Positions 1 through 8,108 of a DNA stretch of 64,000 bases are shown in pieces. Positions within the stretch are counted from its first letter, which is position 1. The number at the start of each line of letters is the position of its first letter. The notes below the pieces were generated by a model. The model had not been told where the DNA came from. It ran no database searches and saw only the letters and a list, made by a program, of their open reading frames with translations. The position numbers and the translations under genes were made by a program. The stretch is taken from contig NZ_NFJU01000009.1 in assembly GCF_002160025.1 (NCBI RefSeq), positions 1 to 64,000 on the forward strand. The letters are read 5' to 3'. The stretch is from Anaeromassilibacillus sp. An200 (GTDB lineage Bacteria > Bacillota > Clostridia > Oscillospirales > Acutalibacteraceae).

Positions 1-1
1 T

Positions 2-253
2 GAACCTGAAGCGGTTGATATGGAACACGAAATGACGCCAGTGAGCGTCTTTTTTTCTGCTCAAATTCCCATTGCTGATTTTCAGAGGCCACTTTGTCAA
101 CAGCTCCAAGTTGGGACGAAGTTGCGGACGGACGAAACAGTGGCGCTGGGCTTTGGTATTGGAAAGACCACCGTACAGCGATATATCCGCCTGACCGAGT
201 TAATCCCGCCGATTTTGCAGATGGTGGACGAGGGGCAGATTAATAAAAAATAA
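2..253 (+). pseudogene. ParB-like partition protein fragment from a conjugative element
   Basis: The frame is open from the first base and ends at a stop at 251-253. It contains the stretch TTVQRYIRLTELIPPILQMV, which resembles the helix-turn-helix part of ParB-like proteins carried by clostridial integrative conjugative elements (family knowledge). In those proteins the sequence runs on well past the DEG(R/K)I that follows this motif; here the frame stops three residues after DEGQI, so the C-terminal half is missing. The 5' part may lie outside the window. Base composition drops sharply right after the stop, so this is probably the edge of a rearrangement. No function is expected. Confidence 0.6.
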
Positions 254-286
254 TTGGTATATTCTAAAAAAGGTCTATAAATTTAA

Positions 287-2008
287 TCGTTTACTCTTTT
301 TTTAAGAATTTTCGTTTCCATACTAAGCAGTGTATCAAGTATTACATCAATTTTAATGCCAATGTATGTCATTGACGCTGTTTTGTCAGATGACATTTTT
401 AATGTAATAAAAGTTATTTTCGTATTCACAATTATACTATTATCTATATGGGTAATAAATATAATATTTTCCTGGTATGACAAAGTAAAAATGGAACGCC
501 TTCATATTTCAATTTTAAGTGAATTAATGCAAAAAACAATCAATCTGGATTTAAGTTTCTTTGATAACACTACATCGTATGATAAATACAATCGAGCATA
601 TGCAAATTGTTGTAATGTTGTTAATAGTGTGAACTCAATTATATCTACATTTATTTTATCGCTAACAAATACTCTTTTAATTAGTAGCCTTCTTGTATGG
701 ATGGATTTATACATGTATTTGTTAATGTTTGCGACTATTTTTTTAAATCTTATATTAACAAATCTAATAAAAAAACGCGACTATGTCTATAATTTTAAGG
801 TAAGTGAAAAAACAAACAATTAAATTATATTTACCGTCTTTTTTACATTCCGCAACTTACTTAGAGAAGTAAAAACTTCTAATTTAAGTTCTTTTGCACT
901 TGGTTTAAAAAGCAATTTTGATAAATGTACTATTGAATTAATTAAAGCAAATATAAAAGAAAAAATGCCTTATCAATCAGTTTCTGGAATATGGAATTTA
1001 TTAGAATCCAGTTTTGTTGCACTATACTTCGGTGTTTCTGTCGTATTAAAAAAAATTGCCATTTCTCAGTACTTTACTTATGTAAATGCATATAGTCAAT
1101 TTAAAAATACAATTTTACAGTTTGGAGATGTATATAGTAAATTATATAGTAATAGTATGTATGCACGTGACTATATAGAGTTTCTTAATTCAGAAGAAAG
1201 TCATACATTAAACACTTCTGGAGAAACCCTAGACAAAATAAATGAGATCGAATTTTGCCATGTAACATTTAGGTATCCAAATTGTAAGAGTAATGCTCTA
1301 TACAATATATCCTTTAAAATTTCTGCTGGCGAAAAAACGGCTGTTATTGGTAAAAATGGTGCAGGGAAAACAACCATTATAAAACTCTTGCTTAGACTTT
1401 ATGATCCCCAGTCAGGAGAAATATTTGTAAATCACAAAAACATAAAACAATATAATACAGAATCTTTGCGAAATGCAATTTGTGTTTTATTCCAGGATTA
1501 TGCTATTTACGCATTTTCAATTAGAGATAATATATCACTAGGAAGAAAAATTGAAGAAAAGAAAATATGGGACGCATTAGAGCAAATGGATTTAAAGGAA
1601 AAAATCAATGGATTTGAACGTTCTATTGATACACCCATTACAAGTCAATTATATCCAGATGGAGTAGAACTGAGTGGTGGTGAATCTCAAAAAATGGCCA
1701 TATGCCGTCTATATGTTAGCAATGCTTCTGTACTTGCTATGGATGAACCAACAAGTAGTCTGGATCCACGTTCTGAATATCTTTTGTATAAAAGAATTAT
1801 GGAAGAAAAGAGAGCAGATTCAATTTTTATTGTTATATCACATAGACTCACATTAACTTATAAAATGTCCAAAATTATAGTAATTGATAACGGACATGTA
1901 GCTGAACAAGGTACACATGAGGAATTAATGAAAAATCGTTCAATTTATTATGAAATGTATCAATTACAGGCTAACAAATACATTGATATGCAGGATAGCA
2001 AGGAGTAA
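287..2008 (+). pseudogene. ABC exporter (fused membrane and ATPase domains), interrupted by two frameshifts
   Basis: An ABC exporter of the kind that moves peptides, read in one frame from after the stop at 284-286. The N-terminal part has several hydrophobic segments. The ATPase part has Walker A GKNGAGKTT, Q-loop LFQDYA, signature LSGGESQ, Walker B ending LAMDEPT and an ISHR switch histidine. The frame is stopped by TAA at 821-823. Between about 813 and 860 the frame one base back reads NKQLNYIYRLFYIPQL, which fits an exporter linker, and the original frame resumes with LREVKT. This is explained by loss of one A from the run at 807-812 and gain of one base near 857-862. The gene is very AT-rich compared with the chromosome around it. 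No precursor-peptide or modification gene lies beside it. It is a decaying gene, or two homopolymer-type sequence errors. Confidence 0.75.
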
Positions 2009-2057
2009 TGTAGTGAACCGTAATTATATCAAATCTTTACGACATAGTTAATGGAAT

Positions 2058-2210
2058 CTATAACAACCACTCCATCACATCCACACTCTCCCCATTCCCC
2101 CTTACCTCAAAGTGCAGATGGCTGCCCGTTGGGGCTCCGGTGGTTCCCACATAGCCGATCACCTCGCCCTACACCATCTCCTGAAGTTTCCCATTTCCTC
2201 ATAGGAAAGC
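2058..2210 (-). pseudogene. C-terminal remnant of an M23 (LytM) cell-wall peptidase
   Basis: The minus strand ends with the M23 signature VIGYVGTTGAPTGSHLHFEV followed by about 15 residues and a TAG at 2060-2058. SHLHFEV carries the HxH zinc ligands of the family. Upstream the frame has a TAG just before GEVIG and then degenerates, so only the last third or less of the catalytic domain survives. Peptidases of this type are common in clostridial conjugative elements, matching the ParB-like fragment nearby. It is not expected to be functional. Confidence 0.65.
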
Positions 2211-2413
2211 TTTGGAGAATTCATTTTCACGCTGTGCTCTTTGCTGTGAATTTCAGCCTGACGATGTCTCTCCGGATATGTTGTGCGAATACTGCCGTTG
2301 TACACAAAGCGCTATGTCTTTCTCTAAAGGTCGTTTACTTCCCATGGATTGTAGATACGGGGAGAGCAAAGAAATTCTACCTGTTCCGCAGCGATGAATT
2401 GTCCTCAAAACGC

Positions 2414-2460
2414 AAAAAAGCGGAGCCTTTTTGCCCGAAAAAACGGACGGAAGGCTCCGC
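2414..2460 (-). terminator. Rho-independent terminator, minus strand
   Basis: A perfect 10-bp stem (2420-2429 with 2451-2460) is followed on the minus strand by a run of six T. It lies beyond the tRNA terminator and probably backs it up or ended a gene of the decayed island. From about 2211 to this hairpin I see no convincing gene. Confidence 0.7.
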
Positions 2461-2556
2461 AAAGGGAAAAATATCTGATTTCAGGGTTTGGACATCTACG
2501 GTGCAGCGCACTTGAAAATTCGGGCTCAAAATGCCCGCAAACCCGCATGAAACCTG

Positions 2557-2589
2557 AAAAAAATGGGACGACATCTATTTTGTCGTCCC
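2557..2589 (-). terminator. Terminator of the tRNA-Gly transcript
   Basis: Stem GGGACGAC (2565-2572) pairs with GTCGTCCC (2582-2589). Read on the minus strand it is followed by ATTTTTTT. It starts five bases after the tRNA 3' end. Confidence 0.85.
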
Positions 2590-2593
2590 TTCA

Positions 2594-2667
2594 TGGAGCG
2601 GGAGAGGGGAATCGAACCCCCGTATTCAGCTTGGGAAGCTGATGTTCTACCATTGAACTACTCCCGC
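2594..2667 (-). tRNA. tRNA-Gly (anticodon CCC)
   Basis: The minus strand folds into a full cloverleaf: acceptor GCGGGAG pairs with CTCCCGC, the anticodon loop is TTCCCAA giving anticodon CCC for GGG codons, the T arm contains GGTTCGATTCC, and the CCA end is encoded. It has its own promoter (2707-2735) and terminator (2557-2589), so it is a single-gene transcript. Its 3' end faces the AT-rich mobile-element remnants, and tRNA 3' ends are classical integration sites. Confidence 0.97.
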
Positions 2668-2706
2668 AAAACATAATTCCATTTATTGCTTCTATAATGC
2701 TTTGTT

Positions 2707-2735
2707 ATATTATCACATTTCTTTCTGAATTGCAA
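2707..2735 (-). promoter_or_regulatory. Sigma-A type promoter of tRNA-Gly
   Basis: On the minus strand TTGCAA (2735-2730) and TAATAT (2712-2707) are separated by 17 bp, and the -10 box lies 40 bp before the mature tRNA. Confidence 0.6.
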
Positions 2736-2852
2736 GAGGAAATGGTGAAAAAGTAGAAATGATTTTATCTGTGGTTCCAAAAGATAAAGCAGTTTCTTGA
2801 CATAAAACTGAAATTGAGTTAAAAGAAAAATTCACATTCCGTATTTTTCACA

Positions 2853-2954
2853 TTTTCCACAGGGTTTTCCACAAAGCAGCACTCGTTTTTTCTTGGTATT
2901 TCCTGATTTTTCCCGTCTTTTCCCTTTTTTCCACAGTAAAAGCACTGTGGAATT
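2853..2954. other. Cluster of DnaA-box-like repeats
   Basis: TTTTCCACA occurs three times on the plus strand (2853-2861, 2865-2873, 2927-2935), and a one-mismatch copy lies on the minus strand at 2946-2954. The last two form a 7-bp inverted repeat, CCACAGT/ACTGTGG. The match to the DnaA consensus TTATCCACA is one base off. The stretch 2668-2995 has no gene. It could titrate DnaA or be an operator; neither dnaA nor dnaN is nearby. Confidence 0.4.
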
Positions 2955-2995
2955 TGGGGAAAACTTGAATTAACATAATGTCTTAAGAAAATGCT

Positions 2996-3424
2996 TTATG
3001 CTTCATTAAAATGAAGAGCACGCGGTCCGGTATAATACGCAATGGCACGACAAATGAAATCTTCCGGCATTTCAAAATATTCCGCAAGCTGCCATGGCTC
3101 CCGGAACCCTTCCCGCATGGCTTGCTGAAGATTATCAAAAGGGAGGCATGATTCTATAGCCCAACGTTCAGCCTTATACTCGTGCCGCTCGACCAAATCG
3201 ATGGGACTGCTCATGCGGTGCGTACACCCTGTTGCACAGTGTCCTATTTCATGCGCCAGCACTGCTTTCATATTTCGCAGGCTTGAAAAGCAGGCAGGGT
3301 CGAGGAAAATGGCGTATTTTTGCTGATACTCAATGGTGGCGGCTTGCGAGAAACCGATATCTCTCAAATAAAGATGAATATCCTGTTTGCGCAGTTCTCC
3401 GTACAACTGTGAAAGCTGTACCAT
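2996..3424 (-). CDS. ImmA/IrrE-family zinc metallopeptidase
   Basis: A 142-residue protein with the zinc-protease motif HEIGH (His58, Glu59, His62) and a further acidic-histidine region ERHEYKAE where the third ligand is expected. Family members cleave phage or element repressors, so it probably acts in the cytoplasm on the XRE repressor encoded just upstream. The start was placed at the ATG at 3424: it lies one base after the stop of the repressor gene, with AAGGAG inside that gene's last codons. The frame is open further upstream, but that part is the repressor gene in another frame. The pairing resembles ImmR/ImmA modules of mobile elements. No integrase or recognisable conjugation gene is left beside it. 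Confidence 0.85.
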   Translation of the reverse strand: MVQLSQLYGELRKQDIHLYLRDIGFSQAATIEYQQKYAIFLDPACFSSLRNMKAVLAHEIGHCATGCTHRMSSPIDLVERHEYKAERWAIESCLPFDNLQQAMREGFREPWQLAEYFEMPEDFICRAIAYYTGPRALHFNEA

Positions 3425-3425
3425 A

Positions 3426-3773
3426 TCATTTCTCCTTTGTTTCTTTTTCCTGCTCCGCTCTAAACAATCGGGCAAATTCAAGGAGGCGCTGTTTGTTTTC
3501 CGGCGACAGCTCTTTCGTCTCGTTGTGAAGGGCATAGGTGAAATCGTTAAATGTCAAATCCGGCTGTGTTTCGGTGAAAGGCTCTTCTCCACGCAGCAGA
3601 TAATCCGCCGGGATTCCAAAGTATTCCGAAAGCTTCTGAAGAGTGGAACCGCTTGGCGTCGATCCGTTTTTCCATTTGGAGACTGTGGACCGGGAAAGAT
3701 TGATATCTTCCGCAGCCCGCGAGGTACTTACACCCTTTCTGGCACAGAGACGGCTGAAATAATCGTAAAACAT
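3426..3773 (-). CDS. XRE-family repressor
   Basis: A 115-residue protein whose first 65 residues form a Cro/cI-type helix-turn-helix (GVSTSRAAEDINLSRSTVSK, then a linker with GIPADYLLRG). The second half is charged and helical and may be the part recognised by the ImmA-like protease. The ATG at 3773 has AGGAG eight bases upstream; a longer frame to 3818 lacks a ribosome site. It is divergent from the small gene at 3918, and an imperfect palindrome between them (3811-3822) may be its operator. By family, it likely represses itself and a neighbouring gene until cleaved. Confidence 0.85.
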   Translation of the reverse strand: MFYDYFSRLCARKGVSTSRAAEDINLSRSTVSKWKNGSTPSGSTLQKLSEYFGIPADYLLRGEEPFTETQPDLTFNDFTYALHNETKELSPENKQRLLEFARLFRAEQEKETKEK

Positions 3774-3810
3774 GGGAAATTCTCCTAAATAAAAAATGAG
3801 AAACATAAAA

Positions 3811-3822
3811 TCACTCAAGTGA
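3811..3822. promoter_or_regulatory. Possible XRE repressor operator
   Basis: Half-sites TCACT and AGTGA are separated by two bases. The site lies upstream of the XRE gene and between it and the divergent small gene. A further inverted repeat CCCGA/TCGGG (3854-3868) lies directly before a TATACT -10 box at 3870-3875 for the plus-strand gene. Confidence 0.35.
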
Positions 3823-3917
3823 ATCGCTTCCAGTTTCGGGCTCTTTGTGATATCCCGAACGTGTCGGGGTATACTGCAAAAGAGCGGGGCAAATGTTCCG
3901 CCAAAGGAGAAACAATC

Positions 3918-4130
3918 ATGAAAAAAGAACAGAAGAATTTCGTACCTGAGGATCGACAGGCGTATGTTCCCTGGGAAACGGAGGAGGAGCTCAACGATTT
4001 AAGCGGTGTGGTTTCCTGCGGAGAATGCACCGGTTTGATTCCCACGCCGCCGGATGATGAAGCGGAGGGGGAAGCCTATGCGGAGCTGTATCCCATCCCG
4101 CAGCCGCAAAATGGAAAAAAACAAAAATAA
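3918..4130 (+). CDS. Small acidic, proline-rich protein of unknown function
   Basis: A 70-residue protein with no family I recognise. It has a CGEC pair in the middle, a Pro/Asp/Glu-rich second half and a basic tail. AAAGGAG lies eight bases before the ATG, and a terminator follows directly, so it is a single-gene unit. It is divergent from the XRE/ImmA pair and convergent with lexA, which suggests it could be the target controlled by the repressor (inference). The frame is open upstream to 3819 but without a ribosome site. Confidence 0.6.
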   Translation: MKKEQKNFVPEDRQAYVPWETEEELNDLSGVVSCGECTGLIPTPPDDEAEGEAYAELYPIPQPQNGKKQK

Positions 4131-4135
4131 AGGCG

Positions 4136-4165
4136 GGGCGATCCGGATGGATCGCCCAATTTTTG
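4136..4165 (+). terminator. Terminator after the small gene
   Basis: GGGCGATCC (4136-4144) pairs with GGATCGCCC (4149-4157), followed by AATTTTT. It stands between two convergent genes. Confidence 0.85.
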
Positions 4166-4174
4166 AAATACCCT

Positions 4175-4756
4175 TTAATAATACCGGATAACCGCTACCA
4201 CGCGGCCAAGGATTGTCACGTCTGTAACATAGATAGGCTGGTAATCAGGATTTTCCGGCTGCAGGCGAATACAATCCTTATCGTGGTAGAAGGTTTTAAC
4301 GGTTGCTTCATCTTCGATCAAAGCGACTGCGATTTCCCCGTCGCGCACGGTGGAAGTTTGGCGGGCAACAACAATGTCACCGTTGAGAATGCCGGCCATT
4401 TTCATGCTGTCGCCACGCACATTCAGTGCGAAATATTCTTCTCCCGATCCATGGGGAGGAGAAAACGGAACATATCCCTCTATGTGCTGTTCCGCCAGAA
4501 TGGGCTGTCCGGCGGCTACGCGTCCCACAATCGGCACCTGCACCGCGCTTCGTTCTCCCACAATGTGAATGGCACGGTTTAACCCCGGATCGCGGATGAT
4601 GTACCCCTCCCGTTCCAGTGTTTTCAGATGCGCGTGAACACTCGACGTGGAACGCAGGCCTGTGGCGAGACAGATTTCCCGTACAGTAGGAGGCAGACCA
4701 TCTCTTGTTCTGCTTTTTAAATAATCATAAACCTTTTGCTGGCTTTTGGTAAGCAT
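4175..4756 (-). CDS. lexA: LexA repressor of the SOS response
   Basis: A 193-residue LexA of normal length. The N-terminal winged helix (LPPTVREICLATGL, SSVHAHLKTLE) binds the SOS box. The C-terminal half has the self-cleavage site Ala82-Gly83, catalytic Ser117 in RGDSM and Lys154 in EATVKTF. RecA bound to single-stranded DNA triggers its self-cleavage (family knowledge). The ATG at 4756 was chosen because the coding homology starts there and the promoter lies about 60 bp upstream; the frame is open to 4891 only because it runs through the promoter. The gene is monocistronic and carries a LexA box over its -35, so it is autoregulated. Confidence 0.95.
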   Translation of the reverse strand: MLTKSQQKVYDYLKSRTRDGLPPTVREICLATGLRSTSSVHAHLKTLEREGYIIRDPGLNRAIHIVGERSAVQVPIVGRVAAGQPILAEQHIEGYVPFSPPHGSGEEYFALNVRGDSMKMAGILNGDIVVARQTSTVRDGEIAVALIEDEATVKTFYHDKDCIRLQPENPDYQPIYVTDVTILGRVVAVIRYY

Positions 4757-4817
4757 ATCCTTCACCCTTTCCAAGTGGAACATGTCATTATCGCTTGGAT
4801 TTTTACGGATTGTATAT

Positions 4818-4857
4818 AGTATAGCATAAAAGCTGTCACTAGTCAAACAAATGTTTG
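4818..4857 (-). promoter_or_regulatory. lexA promoter with LexA box
   Basis: On the minus strand TTGACT (4846-4841) and TATACT (4823-4818) are 17 bp apart. The palindrome CAAAC-AAAT-GTTTG (4844-4857) overlaps the -35. It matches the Gram-positive box GAAC-N4-GTTC with the outer G/C changed to A/T. Confidence 0.75.
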
Positions 4858-5032
4858 TAAAAACTATCTCTGTTCTTGTTTTAAAATGCAAGGGAATAAT
4901 TCAAAGAATATTCACAGCGCTGTAACAACTATTTTGAGCAATGTGGCTATAATAAAGCTGTAATCAAGGAAATGGAGCCGCACCATTCTTTGATTCATGT
5001 TCTACCCTCCTCAATATACCCTCAAGCAAAAG

Positions 5033-5062
5033 AAAAAGCCGGCCCTTCGGGGTCGGCTTTTT
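5033..5062. terminator. Bidirectional terminator with UUCG loop
   Basis: GCCGGCCC (5038-5045) pairs with GGGTCGGC (5050-5057) around TTCG. A-runs and T-runs flank it, so it can end transcripts from both sides. It ends the AraC gene at 5090. Confidence 0.85.
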
Positions 5063-5089
5063 CATGTTTCAAGCGGCTTTGGATGGCAG

Positions 5090-6043
5090 TTATGGTTCCA
5101 TCCAGCCGGTATATCGGATGATGGAAGGGTTCTGCCCCTCCGGATTCCCGCTGAGAACCTGCTTTCTGTATTCCGATGGTGTCAGGTGTACCATTTGGCT
5201 GAATTGGCGGTGAAAATTGCTCAGCGAACTGAATCCGGTCGCTTCGGCAATGTCAAGAATGGTTCGGTTGGTGTTGGTCAGGAGTTCACAGGCTTTTGTG
5301 ATGCGGACACTGTTGAGATAATGCAGAGGACTGATCCCCATCACTTCTTGAAAAATTCGTCTGAAATGCGTCAAACTGATGTGGCAGAGGTTTGCCAGTG
5401 TTTCCATGGAGAATTGATTCATGTAATGGTCCTCGATATAATCCAGAGCGGGGGCGACCCGAAGAATGTTGCTCCCTGCTGTGCGGCGGGTTTCCTTTTC
5501 CATTGCAGTGGGAACGGGCTGCTTGCTTTGGAAGTGCATAATTTCTGTGAACAGGGTAAACAGATAGCTTCTGACTAAAATAGGATTGGCCGAAGGAAGA
5601 GAAAGCTCCTGAATGGAGGCCTGTGCCAAAAAGGAAATATTGGTGGAAGGTTGAGCAGGTATGATGTACTTTTTTACATCTTCCTGAAGGAAAAAAAGAG
5701 GAGAATTGGGCTGGAGCAGATCAATAAACAGCTGGCGGGGATCAAAGAAGAGATACGACCAACGGCTGTTTGTACCGGGATCGGAAAACGTGGTGTGCGG
5801 CGTATTACGCGGAATACAGGTGATATCTCCCGCAAAGAAATGAATTTCCTGACCGTTGCAAAATCGCAGAGTCCCGCTTCCGGAATGGCAAATCCCAATT
5901 TCAAGACAGTTATGGAAATGGAGACGCTCGCTTGGAATATCAGAAATTTTCCATTTGGGTCCACTCAGGAACACAAGGGGAAAATGGGAAGGGAGATAAT
6001 AATTTCTGTATTCAATGATTTCCTTCCCTTTTTTGAATGACAT
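5090..6043 (-). CDS. AraC-family regulator, probable controller of the sugar transporter
   Basis: A 317-residue protein with an N-terminal cupin-like sensor (HFHNCLEIG, then GDITCIPRNTPHT) and two C-terminal helix-turn-helix units (METLANLCHISLTHFRRIF and ILDIAEATGFSSLSNFHRQF). Such proteins bind a sugar in the cupin and activate nearby uptake genes. The ATG at 6043 has AGAGGAG upstream; the frame extends to 6094 without one. It lies on the same strand just after the binding-protein gene of the transporter, but a strong hairpin (6133-6173) separates them, so it may have its own promoter. Ligand unknown. Confidence 0.85.
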   Translation of the reverse strand: MSFKKGKEIIEYRNYYLPSHFPLVFLSGPKWKISDIPSERLHFHNCLEIGICHSGSGTLRFCNGQEIHFFAGDITCIPRNTPHTTFSDPGTNSRWSYLFFDPRQLFIDLLQPNSPLFFLQEDVKKYIIPAQPSTNISFLAQASIQELSLPSANPILVRSYLFTLFTEIMHFQSKQPVPTAMEKETRRTAGSNILRVAPALDYIEDHYMNQFSMETLANLCHISLTHFRRIFQEVMGISPLHYLNSVRITKACELLTNTNRTILDIAEATGFSSLSNFHRQFSQMVHLTPSEYRKQVLSGNPEGQNPSIIRYTGWMEP

Positions 6044-6132
6044 GTAAATTCTCCTCTCTAAACCCAGGCTGAATCTGGATACATCTGTTTTCACAGCGCA
6101 GAATCGCTTTTATGACAGTCTATTGAGCAAGA

Positions 6133-6173
6133 AAGCTTGCCCGGGGCATCCAAATGGTGTCCCGGGCAAGCTT
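6133..6173 (-). terminator. Hairpin after the sugar-binding protein gene
   Basis: A 13-bp perfect stem AAGCTTGCCCGGG/CCCGGGCAAGCTT. It lacks a strong T-run on the minus strand, so it may be a weak terminator or an mRNA-stabilising hairpin that keeps transporter mRNA apart from the AraC gene. Confidence 0.55.
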
Positions 6174-6215
6174 CTTTGTTCCATGGATACAGAACGGAAT
6201 ATAGGCTGGCAGCAC

Positions 6216-8030
6216 TTATTCGGCCTGAATGGCTTTGTTCATTTCGACCAGCTTGGCGACATCCTCCGCCTGAGCGACAGCCTCGTTATAGAAATACTCA
6301 AACACTTCGTCCACATGATAGTTGTTTTGCAGCTCAGCAATCATGTTATCGCGGATCTGTTCGAATTCTTCATCGGAGGCAGCGGCAACAGCCAGAACGA
6401 CGTTGGTGCCCATATATGCGTTGATTTCATTGACATACGTGTCGATATCGCCTTCCGGATCGCCGAAGGAGATGTACATCATGGAGTCGGTGGTGGGAGT
6501 CTCGGCGCGGTAAACATCGACCTGGGATTCCTGGCCGTAATGCGCAATGAAGTCCTTCATGGTATCGTTCAGCTTTGCTTCGTTTGCCTTGTCGGAGAAC
6601 TGATACAGATCGATCGCAACGTCAGTCGAAGGCTCGATCGTACCGTTGCCGAAGCCGCAGAAGTGATGGAACACATTCACACCGGTTTCCACTCCCAGAG
6701 CGTCGTCCTTGGTTACGGTCAGATACTCGTCGGTCGGCACGGGGACACCGTCCTCCATGTTCCAGTACTGGCCTTCCAGGCCGTTCCAGGCGATGCGGGA
6801 GAATTCATAAGTGGAAACGAAATCGAGCAGGGCGACACATCTCTCCGGATATTCCGTCTGCGCGTTGACAACATACTGACGCTCACTGCGGTACATGTTG
6901 CCGAAGCGATCCTCCGCGTCGCCGCTCAGGCTGGGCAGGGAGATGAAAGTTTTCTGGTTGCCCTCGGTTTTGTTGAATTCTGTATTGGCGCTGGTGGACA
7001 TCCAGCCGGGTACATTGAACATGTATTTGCCGGCCTTGAGATTTTCCTCATAGATATCGGAGGTCATGGTAAAGGAGTCGGGATCGAGCAGGCCTCTCTG
7101 GTTGGCTTTGTTGTAGAAGCGGACCGCTCTCCAGAAAATCCCCTCCGGGTCGGTGAGCTGGTTGTTTTCCAGCGGGGTGGAGTCCACCGTGGAAACGCCG
7201 AGCACACGGCCTGTGGTTTCGATCAGGTTGACGCCTTCCTGCGGCCCAAGGCCAAAGGTAAATACCCATTCGCCCCAGCCCTGTCCGGCGCCAAACCATG
7301 CGCCAAGGCCATATGTTTTCAGACCATCCTCGGTCTCCGGCTCGAGAGCCACAAGCTGCTCGAGAACATCCAGCAGGTCCTCGTCATAGCTTTCCAGCTT
7401 CGGATAACCGGCTTCCTTATACAGATCCCAGCGGATGTAGTGGCCGCAGGTCGGTACCGTGCCGTCATCCCAGGAGCCTTTGCACATGCCCCACAGATAC
7501 ATGTTGCCGTCCGGACTGTTCGCGGGCAGACGCTGCGCCTCGATCATCAGAGCGCCGGCGGGATCGTTGACGGTGTTGGGGGCGTATTCCTCCAGATAAG
7601 GCTCCAGATTCAGCGCGGAATTGGACTGAATCAGCATCGGGAGCTGCTTGGTCGGATCGGACAGCATGAAAATATCGGGCAGATCGCCGCTCGCCATCAG
7701 GGCGGCCAGCTGTGTCGGTCAGTCCGCCTCGGTCAGAGCGGTCAGATACAGATCAATGTTCAGGGAATCCTCCACATATTTGGACACCGGATCGCTTCTC
7801 AGGCCGTCGGCTTCACCGCTGCCGACAAACGCCACAACGTCAAGAGCCACACGCTCCGCAAATTTGGATTCTTCGCCGCCGTTTTCTCCGGCGGAAGCGT
7901 CAGAGGCGGTGGAACCGTCTCCCGACGGTGCGGAGGAAGTTCCTTCGGAAGAGCTGCAGGCAGTCATGCCGCCAACCATCGAAACAGCAAGCGCAGCAGC
8001 AATCATTTTAAGTACAAACTTCTTTTTCAT
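6216..8030 (-). pseudogene. Sugar ABC transporter binding lipoprotein, interrupted by an in-frame TGA
   Basis: This would be the extracellular solute-binding lipoprotein of the LplBC-type transporter. It starts with MKKK, a hydrophobic stretch and the lipobox MTAC (Cys about residue 25), then a Ser/Gly/Asp-rich linker. The same frame runs on to 6216 apart from one TGA at 7721-7719, between TEAD and PTQLAALMASGDLPDIF. Binding proteins of this family often have a Trp in such a position, so a single TGG to TGA change is likely. Both parts otherwise look intact, about 604 residues in all. The start is firm: AAGGAG lies five bases before ATG 8030. It is either a recent nonsense mutation or a base error; recoding is unlikely because TGA ends many genes here. 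Confidence 0.85.
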
Positions 8031-8108
8031 ATGTTCTCCTTCTTATTTTCCTACTATGAAATTTCATTCCCTGCCGGAAATGAATAGTAAGAACACAGTC
8101 ACACGCTT

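Noticed and set aside
2212-2397. A plus-strand 61-codon frame with Cys pairs (CALCCEF, CEYCRC)
   Set aside because: It starts with TTG with only a weak ribosome site, overlaps decayed sequence, and I recognise no family. Too weak to call a gene.
2853-2954. Chromosomal replication origin
   Set aside because: No dnaA, dnaN, recF, rnpA or rpmH nearby; boxes deviate from the consensus.
7719-7721. TGA read as Trp or selenocysteine
   Set aside because: TGA is the normal stop of many genes here, and no selenocysteine insertion hairpin or redox motif is seen.
6123-8087. A 654-codon plus-strand frame over the sugar-binding protein gene
   Set aside because: It is antisense to a clear lipoprotein gene and has no domain; GC-rich codons keep the opposite frame open.
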